Origin: Prostheceraeus crozeri
Lineage: Eukaryota > Platyhelminthes > Polycladida > Euryleptidae
Length of the DNA: 64,000 nucleotides
Direction of reading: 5' to 3'
Assembly (NCBI GenBank): GCA_907163375.1
Contig: CAJQUW010001462.1
Span: forward strand, 1-64,000
In this document: piece by piece, positions 45,011-57,046 of the stretch
How positions within the stretch are numbered: the stretch's first letter is position 1
Layout: every line of letters begins with the position of its first letter
The notes under the pieces: model-generated
Databases searched by the model: none
What the model saw: only the letters and a program-made list of their open reading frames with translations
What the model was told of the DNA's origin: nothing
Made by a program: the position numbers and the translations under genes

Positions 45011-46103
45011 CAAATTCATTATTAAAAGAAAATATATACATATTGTACAAAATATCAAGTTTCACACGAGAGCTTCCGTTGTCTCTAGTCATTCCATACC
45101 ATTGACTTGATTGATTGAACTAGTTACCTGGTTAACGTTTCCCAGGACTGGCTCATGTCCTAATTTGATGCTGATTTATGATATAACCGTTATTGCTGCC
45201 AATCACACGTATCGGCGATTTTGAAATGGCAGATTCTACGTCCTTGAATTGTTGACACGTAGGCTGCGGTACATCATGCATGACGCGAAGCAGCCATCGG
45301 ACAAAACCATTTGCTAAGCTAATTACCGTCTTCACACGTTCGGTGAAAATGTTGTAGCAGAGACTGGCGAATTCCTATGCTGTCAAGATAGTAGAATCTG
45401 TTCGTCTCTTGTTTGAGTATCTGCCATAGATAATAGAAGAAAACAATTGGCAAGACAGTTGTATCATTGTCTTCATCTTAACTTCATAAATTGAACTTTT
45501 ATTGAAGTTGGATGAGGCCGAGATGAATCAGTTTGAAAAAATAGTCCCCAGCACAAATCTCATCTAACCTAGCTAAAGCGATGTGTCATTGTTTTATTCA
45601 TAAGGTGTTCACAGCAATTTCATATTTTCGTTCATTGTTGACTGCTGTTATTCCTCAACGGAAGTCGATCCCCTGAAGTAATGTTTTCTTTCTTAATTTA
45701 TTGATTGATGATTTTTCAGTACTTAATGCCCATGTAAAATTCGTCAGTGAAGTTTGCCTGGCCATTTTGGATGTAAGAGTGAAGCCGTTGAAAACCAGTC
45801 TATGCTAGATTTTTTAGGTGCACCAGTGTGTGGTACTACTTATTTCCCACTAGAAGCGCCTTCCTACCTAAGGATAGTAGGTTCAAAAGTTAGCCGGAAC
45901 TATAGTATTATAGTCCGGGGGCTACTGACTTTCTTCCTAATATCTATGGACTATGAAACACTTGGCAATTTTCGTACATTTTTTCGTTTGTAGAAAAGAA
46001 ACTTTTTATCAGAATACCATGAAAATTGAAACATGATTGAGTTCAGAACATTAACTTCGATATAAAAGTTGAAGTGAGTCACATGATATCAGCATTTGAT
46101 ATC

Positions 46104-46180
46104 TGAGAGCCTCTACAAAATGAGTAAAATCGCCAAAATTAAATCAAAACATGACATTTACTCATTTTGTAGAGGCTCTC
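46104..46180. repeat. Perfect 24-bp hairpin
   Basis: GAGAGCCTCTACAAAATGAG (then TAAA) is followed about 30 bp later by its exact inverse, TTTACTCATTTTGTAGAGGC (then TCTC). It could be an independent small hairpin or the end of a repeat. Confidence 0.8.
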
Positions 46181-46246
46181 AAACATCAAATACTGAATCA
46201 TGTGAATAATAATAAAAAATATATGAATAAAATAATAAATACTGAA

Positions 46247-46546
46247 TAATGTACACCCTATGCCTGCTTCTAATCTGCGTGTCTGCCGAGTTCTAGTTAG
46301 TTCATCCTTTTGTTCATAGACGGGTACATGAACATGATAGGAAATGCCTGAAGACATTTATTGTCAAAAATTATGACTCTGAGCTTAGTACTTTTTGCTT
46401 AATCAGAGAAAACATAGAAAATTTAATTTTTACCAAAAACTTCAATCGACGTCCCAGTAGAATTACATGTGTTTTACTTTGATTATGTCTGACAAGAGGA
46501 GGAACCAGGTAGAACTCGTCAGACGCTCAGATTCTGGTAGCTAGTT
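46247..46546. repeat. Internal fragment of the foldback family
   Basis: TGTACACCCTATGCCTGCTT, the TCTGCCGAGTTCTAGT block and the inverse GTCTGACAAGAGGAGGAAC all match copies at 39462 and 51092. The outer GTCCGGCAGCC ends are missing. Confidence 0.65.
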
Positions 46547-47214
46547 GGACATGAATTTTTTCCATTTTTTCACAGAACTCAATTCAAGATAGTTCTCATC
46601 ATGAATCATGCATCCATGATAATAGTGTATCTCTTCAACCGATTGTTCTGGTGAAGAATGCGTGAAAACTTGCCAGTGACTCTCTCCAAGTAAACAAATT
46701 CTATTGACTTACGATTCAATTGAAGGCATTGTGTGGTGTGTGTGAACAATACTTGCATAACAGATGAAATGCCGCCGTCATATTCTCGAACTGAATTGTC
46801 TCCTCCATCTAATTAGAAACAAAAAGCGTCACTCAAGCTTCGGCCTGCCTCCGATGTTGTGTTTCATCAAATTCAGTTATGAAATAGCGACCTGATCGTA
46901 GACTAAAGATAACAAGGAGTAGAGACTTCAAAAGTTACTGAAAGATGTTGATATCTCAGTAAATGTGAATGATGTCGACTCGTTTGTTTCTGAGTAAACC
47001 CTCCCTGAAGCGCATCCATATCTCGGGAACTGATTCGCTCTGCCCACCTCCTTTGCTTCTTTAGTATTATTCGGGAATCATCGTAAAACCTGTATTTTCA
47101 ACCCTCTCTCTCTCTTCGGTGGTGGCATATTTTTCAACATCTCCGAATCTGAAGGTATTAGATAATGTTGCTTCAATATAGCTTGTATAAACGTGCGTGC
47201 TCACTCACTACACG

Positions 47215-47447
47215 ATTTATCGTCCATTTCTCCCCGTGCTTCGAGTGTTGGACGTCGGCAAACGCCAGTCCTGTCTGATGGCGGTTCTCCACGCGTTCCG
47301 ATCTTGAACGTCGATACGCCCAAGGTTTAACGCCTTGAAGTCAGCTTGCACGTTGTAGCACCACCTCTTCTTCAGTCGTCCCCTTGGTTTGCGTCCTTCT
47401 ACCTCCAGATTCATCACTTTCTTTGGCCAGGAGTCCTCTTGCATTTT
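47215..47447 (-). mobile_element. RTE-type LINE 3' fragment
   Basis: The minus-strand text VEGRKPRGRLKKRWCYNVQA and DVQDRNAWRTAIRQDW is the common end of RTE-clade reverse transcriptases (basic GR.KKRW block, then DR..WR). About 75 codons remain. It abuts a strong hairpin at 47443-47535. Confidence 0.7.
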
Positions 47448-47535
47448 TTTGGTTTAAAATTTGGCTTAGTGGCCCTTCTTCCGCGCAAAAGAAAGGAAGA
47501 AGGGCTACTAAGCCAAATTTTAAACCAAAAAAATC
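47443..47535. repeat. Near-perfect hairpin, arms about 38 bp
   Basis: ATTTTTTTGGTTTAAAATTT continuing to GGCCCTTCTTCC faces its inverse GGAAGAAGGGC to AAATTTTAAACCAAAAAAAT across a loop of about 15 bp. It lies between an RTE fragment and the 3' end of another LINE. Confidence 0.85.
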
Positions 47536-47540
47536 ATTTT

Positions 47541-49915
47541 AAGTAAGTAAGTAAGCGTTTATTGACAAAAAATACATCTACCTCCGAATGGGAATCGTGG
47601 AGGCATTTTCTAATCATTGACATAAATCCGTGAGTGCTAAACGTTACACTGTATCATTGTACATTGCTGAGCAAGAAAGCACAAAACTGTTCAATCTACG
47701 AGTAGTTCTAGCAGCAGGCAAGATTAACCGGTTACTACGCACAGATGTTGAGGGTAACAGATTGTGGAGAACATGGCAATCATCAGTCTTGATGGCGTTG
47801 AAAAGTCGCATAGCGTTAATCTTCCGTCTTTCAAAAATGTCCGTTATGTCACAAAAGTTACAATGTCGCACATTTCTTCCGTGTATGATGTAAAAAGCAC
47901 GTTTGCAAAATCTTAAAAGTCGCAGGTCTAAACATTTACCAGGATGCAGAAAAGCAGGAGATGCATATTCTAAAACTGATCGAAAAATTGCATTGAAAAC
48001 ATCAACCAATTCGTCATGAAATAACAATGGCTTTAAAACTCGTAGAGCGTACAAGCGACTGGACAACTTCGAAATAATGAAATCAAAATGAATCAGTGCG
48101 TAACTTTTCAAGTTCAGTGAGAACAGTAACAGGATTACATAAATTGATGTCATTTGTTGAAATAGTACAATGATCAAAAGTGGTGTCGTCGGTACAATGA
48201 AAAAAACTCTGAGAAAACAGTATTAACATGTTCAACAGCCACATCAGCATTTGGAAAGCAAGACAATATGTGTTGGGACGAATTGACATCGTTCTTTCCT
48301 CGAATTTCTTTTACAATTGACCAAATACCCTTTGACGATGAACGCATTCGATTACTCCAAACAATTTTACACTTGTGAATTTCAGATTTGACTTTCTTCT
48401 TGTAGTGGTTATACAGTATAAAGTTTTTTTCATGAAAGGCTTTCCATCTCTTGTTAATTAGATCTATAACAAGCGGAGTTATCCAAGGTTTAGTTCTTTC
48501 TGTTGTTTTCACAAAAGACACTGGTATTTCTGACATAGCAATCCAAAATTTATCATAAAAATACTCAGTACAATTATTAACGTCAGTAAACTGATAAAAA
48601 TCGGTCCAGTCAACTTCAGACATACGTTTACAAAATGCATTGACATTGGATTTTCAAAAATCGTAAACTTTTTGCAGAAAATTGTTTTCTTCGCATTTAT
48701 CGTGCTCACTTTTCTTGGAAATTATAACAACTTTGTGTAGGTTTACAGCATTTCCTAAAGAAGGCGCTGATTTTACATCGAAATGATGAGCATTATGAGA
48801 CTCACAGAAAACTTTGTCTAGAGTAGCGTCACGGAAAGTCGGAAAGTGAACAATGTTTGTCAAATTAAAGTCTTGTTCTAAAAACGATAAGTCATAAACG
48901 ATTGAAATCGGCACAGACATAAACACTGGCTTCAGGAGTAGATCTTAAAACAAAGTCCAACATATAGGTCACAAATATTCTAAAACGAACGATTTTATCA
49001 ATTGTTAAACCAGGTGGAACATATGCACACAACAGATATGATATAGTAGGTTCAAATACTTTTATAAATACAGAATCGATACCAACAGGCTTTTCTATAT
49101 GAGCTGGAATCTCAATTAAAGAAGGACGAACAGACACTGATGCATAAATAATGGTTCCACCTCCACGTCGCATATCACAATGATTGTCATATCGATCATT
49201 TCTAAAAGCAAGAAAACCTTGGATTCTTATCATGTAATCATCAATGTCAGGTGTAAACCATGTTTCTGTTACACAAACATAATTTAGTTTGACAGTGGAA
49301 ACATAAGCACGAAGTTCATCTAATCGGTAAAAGAGAGACTGGGCGTTACAAAGAACTAGCCAATGTTTTTTGGGAATATGTGATTCAAAATTAGAAGTCC
49401 CAGAATGAAATTCAGGTCTTATCTCAGATATAAACAAATTACTATGCTTGACAAGGTACGATGAAACATGAGACAGTGACGACTTATAGTATTTCAATAA
49501 CAGACATTTGTAACGAGAAAAAACTGATGAACAATTAGAAAAGGCTTCACTTTTGTACAAAAGTCAAAATAATTGTTTAGAGATATCAATGGAATCAATA
49601 ACGACATCATTCAAATAAAGCTTATCATTCTTAATAAAAATACGGTCATTGTCAGCTTTCGCTCGGCGCATGGCTTTCAACTTTTCACGAAGACGTTTTT
49701 CTTCTTTGCGCATTAATAAAGTCGAATCACGATTTACATAGAGAAAATCAAAACTAGCTTTACATCTTTCACTTAATCGTAATTTCTTTTGTTCAAAAAG
49801 AAAAGCATCGCGATCGGCTTTTCGACAAAAACATACTAGAAGAGGTCGTTTACTACCTTCCTTTTTTCGACCAAGACGAGTCACATTTTCGATCATAGGG
49901 TCATGAGCATCGTTA
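47541..49915 (-). mobile_element. Jockey/CR1-like LINE, 5'-truncated and lacking the RT core
   Basis: Read on the minus strand, the element holds the end of ORF1 (49896-49564; RLGRKK ... RPLLVCF ... LREKLKAMRRAK). ORF2 begins at about 49560 with an AP-endonuclease domain (LCNAQSL, VTETWF, CADFN). The endonuclease end follows at 48926-48654 (ATLDKVF), then a linker (48623-48174; KPWITPLVIDLINKRW). After that the text jumps to the post-RT region (about 48130-47644; FRSVLEYASPAF, FERRKINAMRLFN). The palm with its FADD-type motif, about 250 residues, is missing. Several frameshifts are present. The 3' end is marked by AATAAACG and a (CTTA)n tail at 47541-47560. Confidence 0.8.
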
Positions 49916-50231
49916 TCGTTAATTGATAACAGTCACTGAAGCTTTAGACAATTTTGCGTGTTTACTGTTAAACTCATAGAAATAGATTGTTTAACTGAAG
50001 TTGACTAGAATGGAAATTGACTTAAGGTCGCGGCACCGCCGGGGGAACTAAGTTGGGGGCATGAATGACCAATGAAAAGCTTAGAATTACACATGTGACT
50101 GATTCTAACCCAATGATACAGCCGTTGACAGGTGTATCTAAGTGAAAATGCTTGCGATTTATGTGCCACTATTGTGTATTGCATGAGGCTTAACCTCCGT
50201 TCTAGAGGTTTTATTGTTGTCGATTTCTATG

Positions 50232-50372
50232 GTTAAACTGGCTGTTCATTGTTCGATTGCTATGGTATTATCTATGGGTATTATGTCAGCAGATTGTGCC
50301 ATTTCATTAACGTTGCATGTTCCAATGTTTCCTTTCTAGTCAAACAGAAGAGACGACCTGTCTAATTCTGTG
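50232..50372. repeat. Single-orientation copy of the 24.3-kb palindrome arm
   Basis: CATTGTTCGATTGCTATGGT, GTGCCATTTCATTAACGTTG and TTCCAATGTTTCCTTTCTAG match the arm of the 24261-24578 palindrome and the copy at 24933-25062. All end in GACCTGTCTAATTCTGTGG-like text. Confidence 0.75.
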
Positions 50373-51091
50373 GGTGTAACCGAATTGTCGCCGCCACAGT
50401 TTTCTGCCAAGCTGACATTACTTCCTCGATGTATAGTTTGTATGAATCATAGACATCGGACCACGTGACCAATGACCTCTCAAAGCGTTTCTAAACTATC
50501 GAAAGGCAGAATTTCATTGTATAATTGATTTGTCGGTTTTTCAAAGACTCATAACGTCCGATTTCTACCCATGATTGCTGCATTTAGAGAGAAATCCATG
50601 ACTTAAGTCGGAAGCATTATTTGTCGACTTACCCGAATGTTCTCTATCTCTCTGTTGTGCTTTCTATTTTATTTGTAGCTAACTTCATGATTAACTTTCA
50701 GCTATGATGGAGAAAATGGACTTCTATCACACAAAATGATCAACTAGAGCACGCCTTTAAATGTTTTTTCTTTAGACATCGCAATGCAAGAACTGTCCCT
50801 CCAGGATATCAGCAGTTCAGACGGATCTTCTGATCTTCGAAATGTTCATCTTACCGTTCAGTATCAGGGAACAAAGTAAAGACCTCAATGTTTGAAACTC
50901 ATTCATTTTTGGATCTATTTGTTGAATTGTTAAGGCAGTTTCTGCAATTTCATAGAAATCGGTTCAATGTGATGCATCACATTTGCAAAGAAGTCGCACC
51001 TGTCAGACATGTCAGTCTCACAACTGTGGGTGCAAGTGAATTGGAACACGCTGGGCTGTGCTACAATTGCAAATAGCACATCGGATAAGTA
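50373..51091. other. Intronic sequence without a gene
   Basis: Only short ORFs without domains (for example 50888-51076). No repeat that I can match elsewhere in the window. Confidence 0.4.
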
Positions 51092-51814
51092 GTCCGGCAG
51101 CCAGAACGAGTCTCTGCAGGGAACGAGGCCGAAAGTGAGACTTTCACAGAATGATGTACACCCTATGCCTACTACGAATCGGCACGTCTGCCGAGTTCTA
51201 GTGAGTTCCTCTTCTTGTCAGACAGGATCAAAGAAAAACACATGTAAATCCAGTGGGACGCAGATTGCAGATTTTGGCCAAAATGAAATTTTGTATGTTA
51301 TCTATGATTAAACGAAAAGTAGTAAGCCCAGAGTCATAATTTTTGGCATGGAATGTCTTCAAGTCATTTCCTATCATCTTCATGCATCCCTGTCTACAAA
51401 GCTAAACACATTTAGATTTGGCGAGCCTCTTAATGTCGGCAAACACAAACATTTTGAGCAACTTTATCCACATTCAACCACATTCCCACATGCATTGCCG
51501 ATTGGATGCATGATAAAAGCACATGCATATCATTGGAAATGATTTGAAGACATTCTATGCCAAAAATTATGACTCTAGGCTTAGTATTTTTTGTTTAATC
51601 AGAGAAAATATAGAAAATTTCATTTTAACAAAAAATTGCAATCTGCGTGCAATTGGATTTACATGTGTTTTTCTTTGATTCTGTTTGACAAGAAGAGGAA
51701 CTCACTAGAACTCGGCAGACGTGCCGATTCGTAGTAGGCATAGGGTGTACAGCATTCTGTGAAAGTCTCACTTTCGGCCTCGTTCCCTGCAGAAACTCGT
51801 TCTGGCTGCCGGAC
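51092..51814. mobile_element. Foldback element copy C (GTCCGGCAGCC ends)
   Basis: A 723-bp copy with start GTCCGGCAGCCAGAACGAG and an inverse end at 51814. The left arm is nearly identical to copy A at 39462. The arms contain the same inverted GATCAAAGAAAAACACATGT blocks. No ORF is convincing. Confidence 0.85.
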
Positions 51815-51834
51815 CAAAGCCTTTCACAAGTAAA

Positions 51835-52512
51835 TCGGCCGTGAAAAGGCAAAACTTCGTATTATAAAATACGCTGTTTTGCCTTAACATGGTCATGTGG
51901 GTATTTCAGTATGTGTATTTTCGTCTGAGATTAATCAGTTACTTTAAACAAGAAAAAATAATGCTTTTTAGGATACAACAATTTGGAATTTTAAGTTACA
52001 CGTCAATAGAGCTAGCTATCTCATCGACGTCCGATGAAATATTTTTTCTAACGAAACTATAAAACAACGTATTTCAAAATACGTTTCATCTGATTGGCAT
52101 TTTGATGAACTATGAATAGGGAAAACAACGTATTCCAAAATACGTTACAATCTTTGACTCTTCATTCACAATAATACCGATCAGAAATCTAAAATAGATT
52201 GTACACATTGGCAATCGTATCATACCTCTTCTTTCTGATAAAAAGTATTTTACAACACGCTGTTTTGCCTTTTCATACCTCTGAAACTGAAAAGGCACAT
52301 GTTAAAATACGTTGTTTTGGCGCTTCATAACGCTGAAACTGAATGACGCATTTCGAAATACGAGTACGTTGTTTTGGCGTCTCATGCCTCTGAAAATAAA
52401 TAACGCATTTTGAAACACGTTGATTTTAGCTTGAAAATGCCTGTTTGCTTTTACCACGGATTTCTCAAAACAACTATTTTCAAAATACGTTGTTTTGTCT
52501 TTTCACGGCCGA
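51835..52512. mobile_element. MITE rich in AACGTATTTT palindromes
   Basis: The termini TCGGCCGTGAAAAGGCAAAA (51835) and the inverse GTTTTGTCTTTTCACGGCCGA (ending 52512) define a 678-bp element. Inside, AAAACAACGTATTTCAAAATACG-type palindromic blocks recur at least six times (near 51860, 52065, 52125, 52250, 52300, 52360 and 52480). No protein is encoded. Blocks of this kind could be subterminal transposase sites that have multiplied. Confidence 0.8.
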
Positions 52513-53022
52513 AATACGCTTGTCATGGTACTGACTACTTAAAATGCCGTAATAAAGGAAGTGGCTGTCTATTACAGGTGGCGTTGCATTGTAGGGTAGC
52601 GGTATATTTTTCAAACACTTCATCAGGGCAGCGGCCTAATACAGGTTTTCCGGTAAGCATTATTCACGGCACAGCATATTTAACGTGTGAACATTATACA
52701 TATAGCATATATTGTCATAGCTCTCTCAACCTCGTGCCAAAAATAGAAATTGAGAATTTAGGGTTATCAATATCTCCAAATTTTTGAAATTTTTAGTAGT
52801 TTTCGAATTATGGTGATAGATCTCAGTGAAAGCTATTTACGATGCCAAGCTGGACGAAACGAGCTAGTCGTCAAAGAAGCGATGAAAACAACAAAATAAT
52901 TGACCAGAAACGGTGATGTAGGCTAATAATACGGCAAACTTAATACTTCAAAATGTTGAAAAATGCGTTTTTGAACTTCATGAATGTCAATTCGCGAAAA
53001 TCTTTTTCGTTTTCAATTTTAG

Positions 53023-53469
53023 GAACGAGCTGCTCTCATCCTCGCCATCTCATTGGCTGCCGGAGCTTCCAATGACGATTTGCGCACGCTTGCTGATGAA
53101 TTTGCTGCTGTTGACGCTCGTTACCATGGACGGCGGGATATCTTGGATTACACTCTTCACTGCTGCCTATATCCAAGTCATGAGGCGACTTCCTATCGCT
53201 CTTTCATGATAGACCGAGGAACAGTCAATAATGTGATGGAAACTTTATTATATCAACCAAATGCTATTCCTGGGCCAGAGTATTTTGACAAAGTAAGAGC
53301 AAAACTGTCTGAAGCAGAACTTTGCGCAAGAGTCGTTCCTGAGCAACCAGCTGTTGAAGAAAGCCTGTACCCAGTAGTTCCTCGTCCACCGGACATTCCA
53401 GGACCCTACGACCTGTCTCATCTGGCAAAGATACTGTCATACGGGCCTACACAGTCTGATGCTTTGAAG
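53023..53469 (+). CDS. Unknown modular protein, exon 2
   Basis: The acceptor is TTTTCAATTTTAG (AG at 53021-53022) and the donor is AAG|GTAAGA (GT at 53470). The exon is 447 nt, 149 codons, phase 0 at both ends, fully open. The N-terminal half is helical (ERAALILAISLAAGASN, LADEFAAVDARYHG, DILDYTLHCCLYPSH). The C-terminal part is Pro-rich (VVPRPPDIPGPYD), then has HLAKILSYGPTQSDALK, which lines up with ELSILLNDTRHQQVVLD in exon 1, just before the shared module. So exons 2 and 3 together extend the same repeat. It is not a transposon domain I know. Confidence 0.72.
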
Positions 53470-53824
53470 GTAAGAAGAGGACCAAGCATTCGTGTCATGT
53501 ACATGTATGTGGCTCGTGGACTACTAGACATCATCATCATTGAGTGCTAAAAGCTTATGCACAAAAGAGATAGATTGCAATTTAATTGGTCTCATTACTT
53601 GTTGTTCAACGTGTTCTGGAAGATAAACTACTGAAAATCATTAGTGAAAGTATGATTATAATTGAATATTGAAATTCTACAAAAAACAAACAGCACAAAG
53701 AAATAATGATTAAGTATAAATGAACAAATTGAAATTTCACAGAGAATTCAACAGTTATTCCTTGGAAATTTATTAAAGTACTTCCAAATAAGTGTGTCTT
53801 TGAGCAGCAGTTCCATTTCGTAAG
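53470..53824. other. Start of intron 2; no gene seen
   Basis: AT-rich sequence following the exon 2 donor. Intron 2 would run to 61181 (7,712 bp) if exons 2 and 3 join directly. Confidence 0.45.
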
Positions 53825-54150
53825 AGAATGACAACTATTAAGTCAATAAGAGACAACAACACCCTTGATTCCCCGACCGCTCTCTCTCTCTCTGACCCAC
53901 GAATCGAACTAAAGTCCGCGGTGGAGACGAGCTTGTATTCCCTTTGTACCGTCAGCGTGGCCTAGTGAAGAGGGTGTAAGCTCGTCTCCAACGCGGACTT
54001 TAGTTCGATTCGTGGATCAGGGAGTGCGGTCGGGGAATCAAGGGTGTTGGCGTCTTTTATTGACCTAATAGTTTTCTCACAAACGACTCCAGAGGCGACG
54101 GATCGGATAAACGATCCGATCATTGATTTAATAGTTGTCATTCTCTTCAA
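53825..54150. repeat. Inverted pair of tRNA-like SINE sequences
   Basis: The right half reads like a tRNA head: A-box-like TGGCCTAGTGA at about 53958 and B-box-like AGTTCGATTCG at about 54002. The left half (53825-53935) is its inverse, sharing CGAATCGAACTAAAGTCCGC, GGAGACGAGCTT and CCTTGATTCCCCGACCGC. A (CT)n run sits in the left arm. The right arm carries an extra 60-70 bp near its outer end. The whole forms a palindrome with a short spacer. Confidence 0.65.
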
Positions 54151-54488
54151 ATATTCTATATACTGCGAGAGACATTTGTTGTCATTCCCTATCTCGTTTC
54201 AAAAGCTTTTTGGAAAAACAGAAAACCAATAAAAACATTTTAAATTTTCCTCGTGATTGAACCTTTCCTCATAGCGATCGAATAGAAGCACTGTTGGATA
54301 GTGAGCTGTTATTGGCTTAAAATCTCTCATAGTTGCTAGATATCTGATCGTCCCTATCCGTCTGCTACGCACAGAAGAGCAGTTGTAGTTTTGTTACAAT
54401 CAATGCATGGCAACTCCTTTGTGTGAGTTTGTGTGAAGAAAAATTCCGCTTTTAGCATCAGTCAGACGTCATGTAGCAAGCAGAACTC

Positions 54489-56793
54489 CAGGCCTGTGTC
54501 AGGTCCTCTATTTCCTCTATTTTTGGTCCCTCTCCTCTTAAATGCTCTATTTTAGAAAATTTCCTCTATTTCCTCTAAAAATGTATTAATGTTGATAATG
54601 ATGAATCGTTGTTAAAGACATCAGTAGGGAAAATATACAAGTATACGTCGAACAGATTTCGAATGTGTTTTTTGGTCCCTATACATTGATTAAATGTTAT
54701 CTAATATATATAATTTACAGGTGGAGTTTACATTAATGATGCTGTCACTAGGACCTGTGTGTATCAGATTAGCAGAGCAATTTGTTGCACTGAAGCAATA
54801 TTTCTTAGTGTCTATAAAACAGAACAACAAAATTTGCACATCCAACGCTCGATACAACAGAATGGTAGCTGCACTGCAGGATAGAACTTTCGAAGCCAAA
54901 ATCCATTTCATTGTCTCTGTTTCATCGGTTTTTGACAAATTTGAACGTTTTTTCCAAACGGAAGGCCCGCTTGTACATTTATTGTACACCCACCCAGTTG
55001 TCTGATTTGATCAGAATGTTACTGTTGAGGTTCATCCGACCGAACACTTGCACAAAAAGAAGGACATCAGCTTTTAGAAATTGACATGGAATGTACTGAA
55101 AACCAACTTGAGACAATTCACATCGGGGTAAAAGCAAAATCGTTACTCAAACAGTGTACTCCATCACAGCACTTGATTTTTCGGGCCGATGTCAAAAGGT
55201 TTTACGTCGCGGTTGCGGGACACCTATCGAAAAAGCTCCCACTTTCTAATCCTGTTTTGAAGTCTTTGTGGTGCATGAGCCCTTCATGCAGAACGGAAGA
55301 AAACGGATTGACTCATGTCAAAATATTAAGCCAAAACTTGAAAGCTGTTGTGAAACCAAACGAGATTGATTCACTCGTGGATGAATGGATGCAATATTCC
55401 ATCGAACCATTGATCCAGGAGTCGTGGTACTCTTCCGTTCTAGTTGACGCATACTGGAGCAAAGTATTTCAAATTAAGCAGACTGATGGACAGATTAAGT
55501 ACCCAATTTTGACAAAGTTGAGTAAAGCAGTATTGTGCTTCTTCACGGAAGTGTAGATGTTGAAAGAGGCTTTTCACGGAATAAGTTCTTGATAGTCACT
55601 ACTAGAACGTCTTTGTCTCTTCAAAGTATTAAGGCTCTTAGAACTACTAATGACAGCTTGATGTCGTTGGGAGAGAAACCTGAAAATTTGCCGATAACAA
55701 AGTCGCTGATAGAAAGAATGACCGCTGCTCGAGCCACCTACAAAGACAGCATACAGAAATCAAAAGCGTCAAAAAGTAAGGAAGATACATCCAAAGCCGA
55801 AGCGGAACAAAAACAGGTCGAAATTGAAAAAGAAAATATCAATTCAAGATTGCGAGAATTCCACGATATGGATCGAATAATGGAGAGAGAAATGTCCGTG
55901 GCAAATAATTTGATGAAGGAAGCTATTGCAAAAATCAAAACAGCAATCCAAAATAAGAATGTCGAGAATATTGGAGTAGCACAAGCTATGATGGAAAGTG
56001 CTCAAACGAAGCTGGATGAGATACAACGAATGCAAAATAAACAGAACTCAAATAAGCGAAAGTTCACGGAGAATCTGTCTCATTCAAGATATAGGCCATT
56101 GCATAAGCAAAGTAAAATTGCAAATGGTAAGTCGACTGATTTTCGACTAAACTACTTTGTTAAAGGTTAAATGATCACTTTCAGATTTCTCTCTATCTAC
56201 ATTCAAAAACAATTGATGTAAAGTTTCTTGAGAAAAAGGCTATTATTCCAAGGGCACGTCCACGTGTATATTGCATCATGAAGTCTACATCCTCTGTACA
56301 AATCTTTCTTCTTCAGATTTTGATGCCGCCAAGAGAATTCTTAAATGCTGGAGTTGATGCATAGTGCCGTTGAACAATTTGTATAACAAGCATCATGTTA
56401 CACAAACTTGTTAATTTGTTTCAATAAATAGATAGTTTAAAATGTTTTTTATTCAATCCATATGTAAATCACACACCAACAGAATATACAGAACATATCA
56501 GAACCAGCAGAGCTTCTTGACGGGAGCAGAAAAAGATATATAGGATATATTTACAACGAAAAAATGTGTGTTCAGTTGAATGGTTCTAGCGGGGTGAGGG
56601 ACAAGCGGTATATAGGGAACTAGTTCTAGAGACAATTCATTGAGTTGAAAAACCGTTTTTTGCTGTGCAATTTTCCAAACACACTTGCACATACCACAAA
56701 TAAGTTAGAATTTTGCAAAAGAATCATTTTTCACTTCCTCTATTTTTAGCGTCAAAATTCCTCTATTTTTTGTAAGTAAGCGCCACAGGCCTG
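54489..56793 (+). mobile_element. hAT-superfamily transposon, degenerate, with target duplication
   Basis: The left end CAGGCCTGTGTCA matches the inverse of the right end (GCGCCACAGGCCTG). AGAACTC occurs directly outside both ends (54482-54488 and 56794-56800), seven of the eight bases expected for hAT. CCTCTATTT subterminal motifs repeat at both ends. The encoded protein (54694-56170) is broken and lacks its start. The length is 2,305 bp. Confidence 0.85.
54694..56170 (+). pseudogene. hAT-type transposase remnant
   Basis: Three open pieces remain. 54694-55005 carries ARYNRMVAALQDRTFEAKIHF and a following FDKFERFFQTEGPLVHLLY. 55086-55556 is a helical middle ending YPILTKLSKAVLC. 55535-56170, in another frame, begins with the dimerisation motif HGSVDVERGFSRNK, TTRTSLSLQSIKALR, and ends in a long coiled coil (about residues 75-190) and a basic tail. 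This is the C-terminal half of hAT-like transposases also found as host-domesticated proteins. The frameshift near 55540 and the missing BED finger and N-terminus mark it as dead. Confidence 0.7.
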
Positions 56794-57046
56794 AGAACTC
56801 TTAAATCGCATTTCTATCGATGTTAGAAATTTGCGTCACTATAACTAGGAATGATTTTTAGCAATAATCATAGCTCATATATGTCACAATGTCACATATA
56901 CTGGTCACTCCAATGACCGAGAGTGACGATTATTCGTTTCTCTGCCGCCGACTTTTTACATAATAGACCAGTGTGCTACCCATGACAAAGCAGCTTTCCA
57001 ATTATCAAATCAAGGATGATTGCGACATGATAGCTCATCGGTTATA

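Noticed and set aside
45754..45993. 79-codon ORF in intron 1
   Set aside because: No flanking splice signals that fit and no domain.
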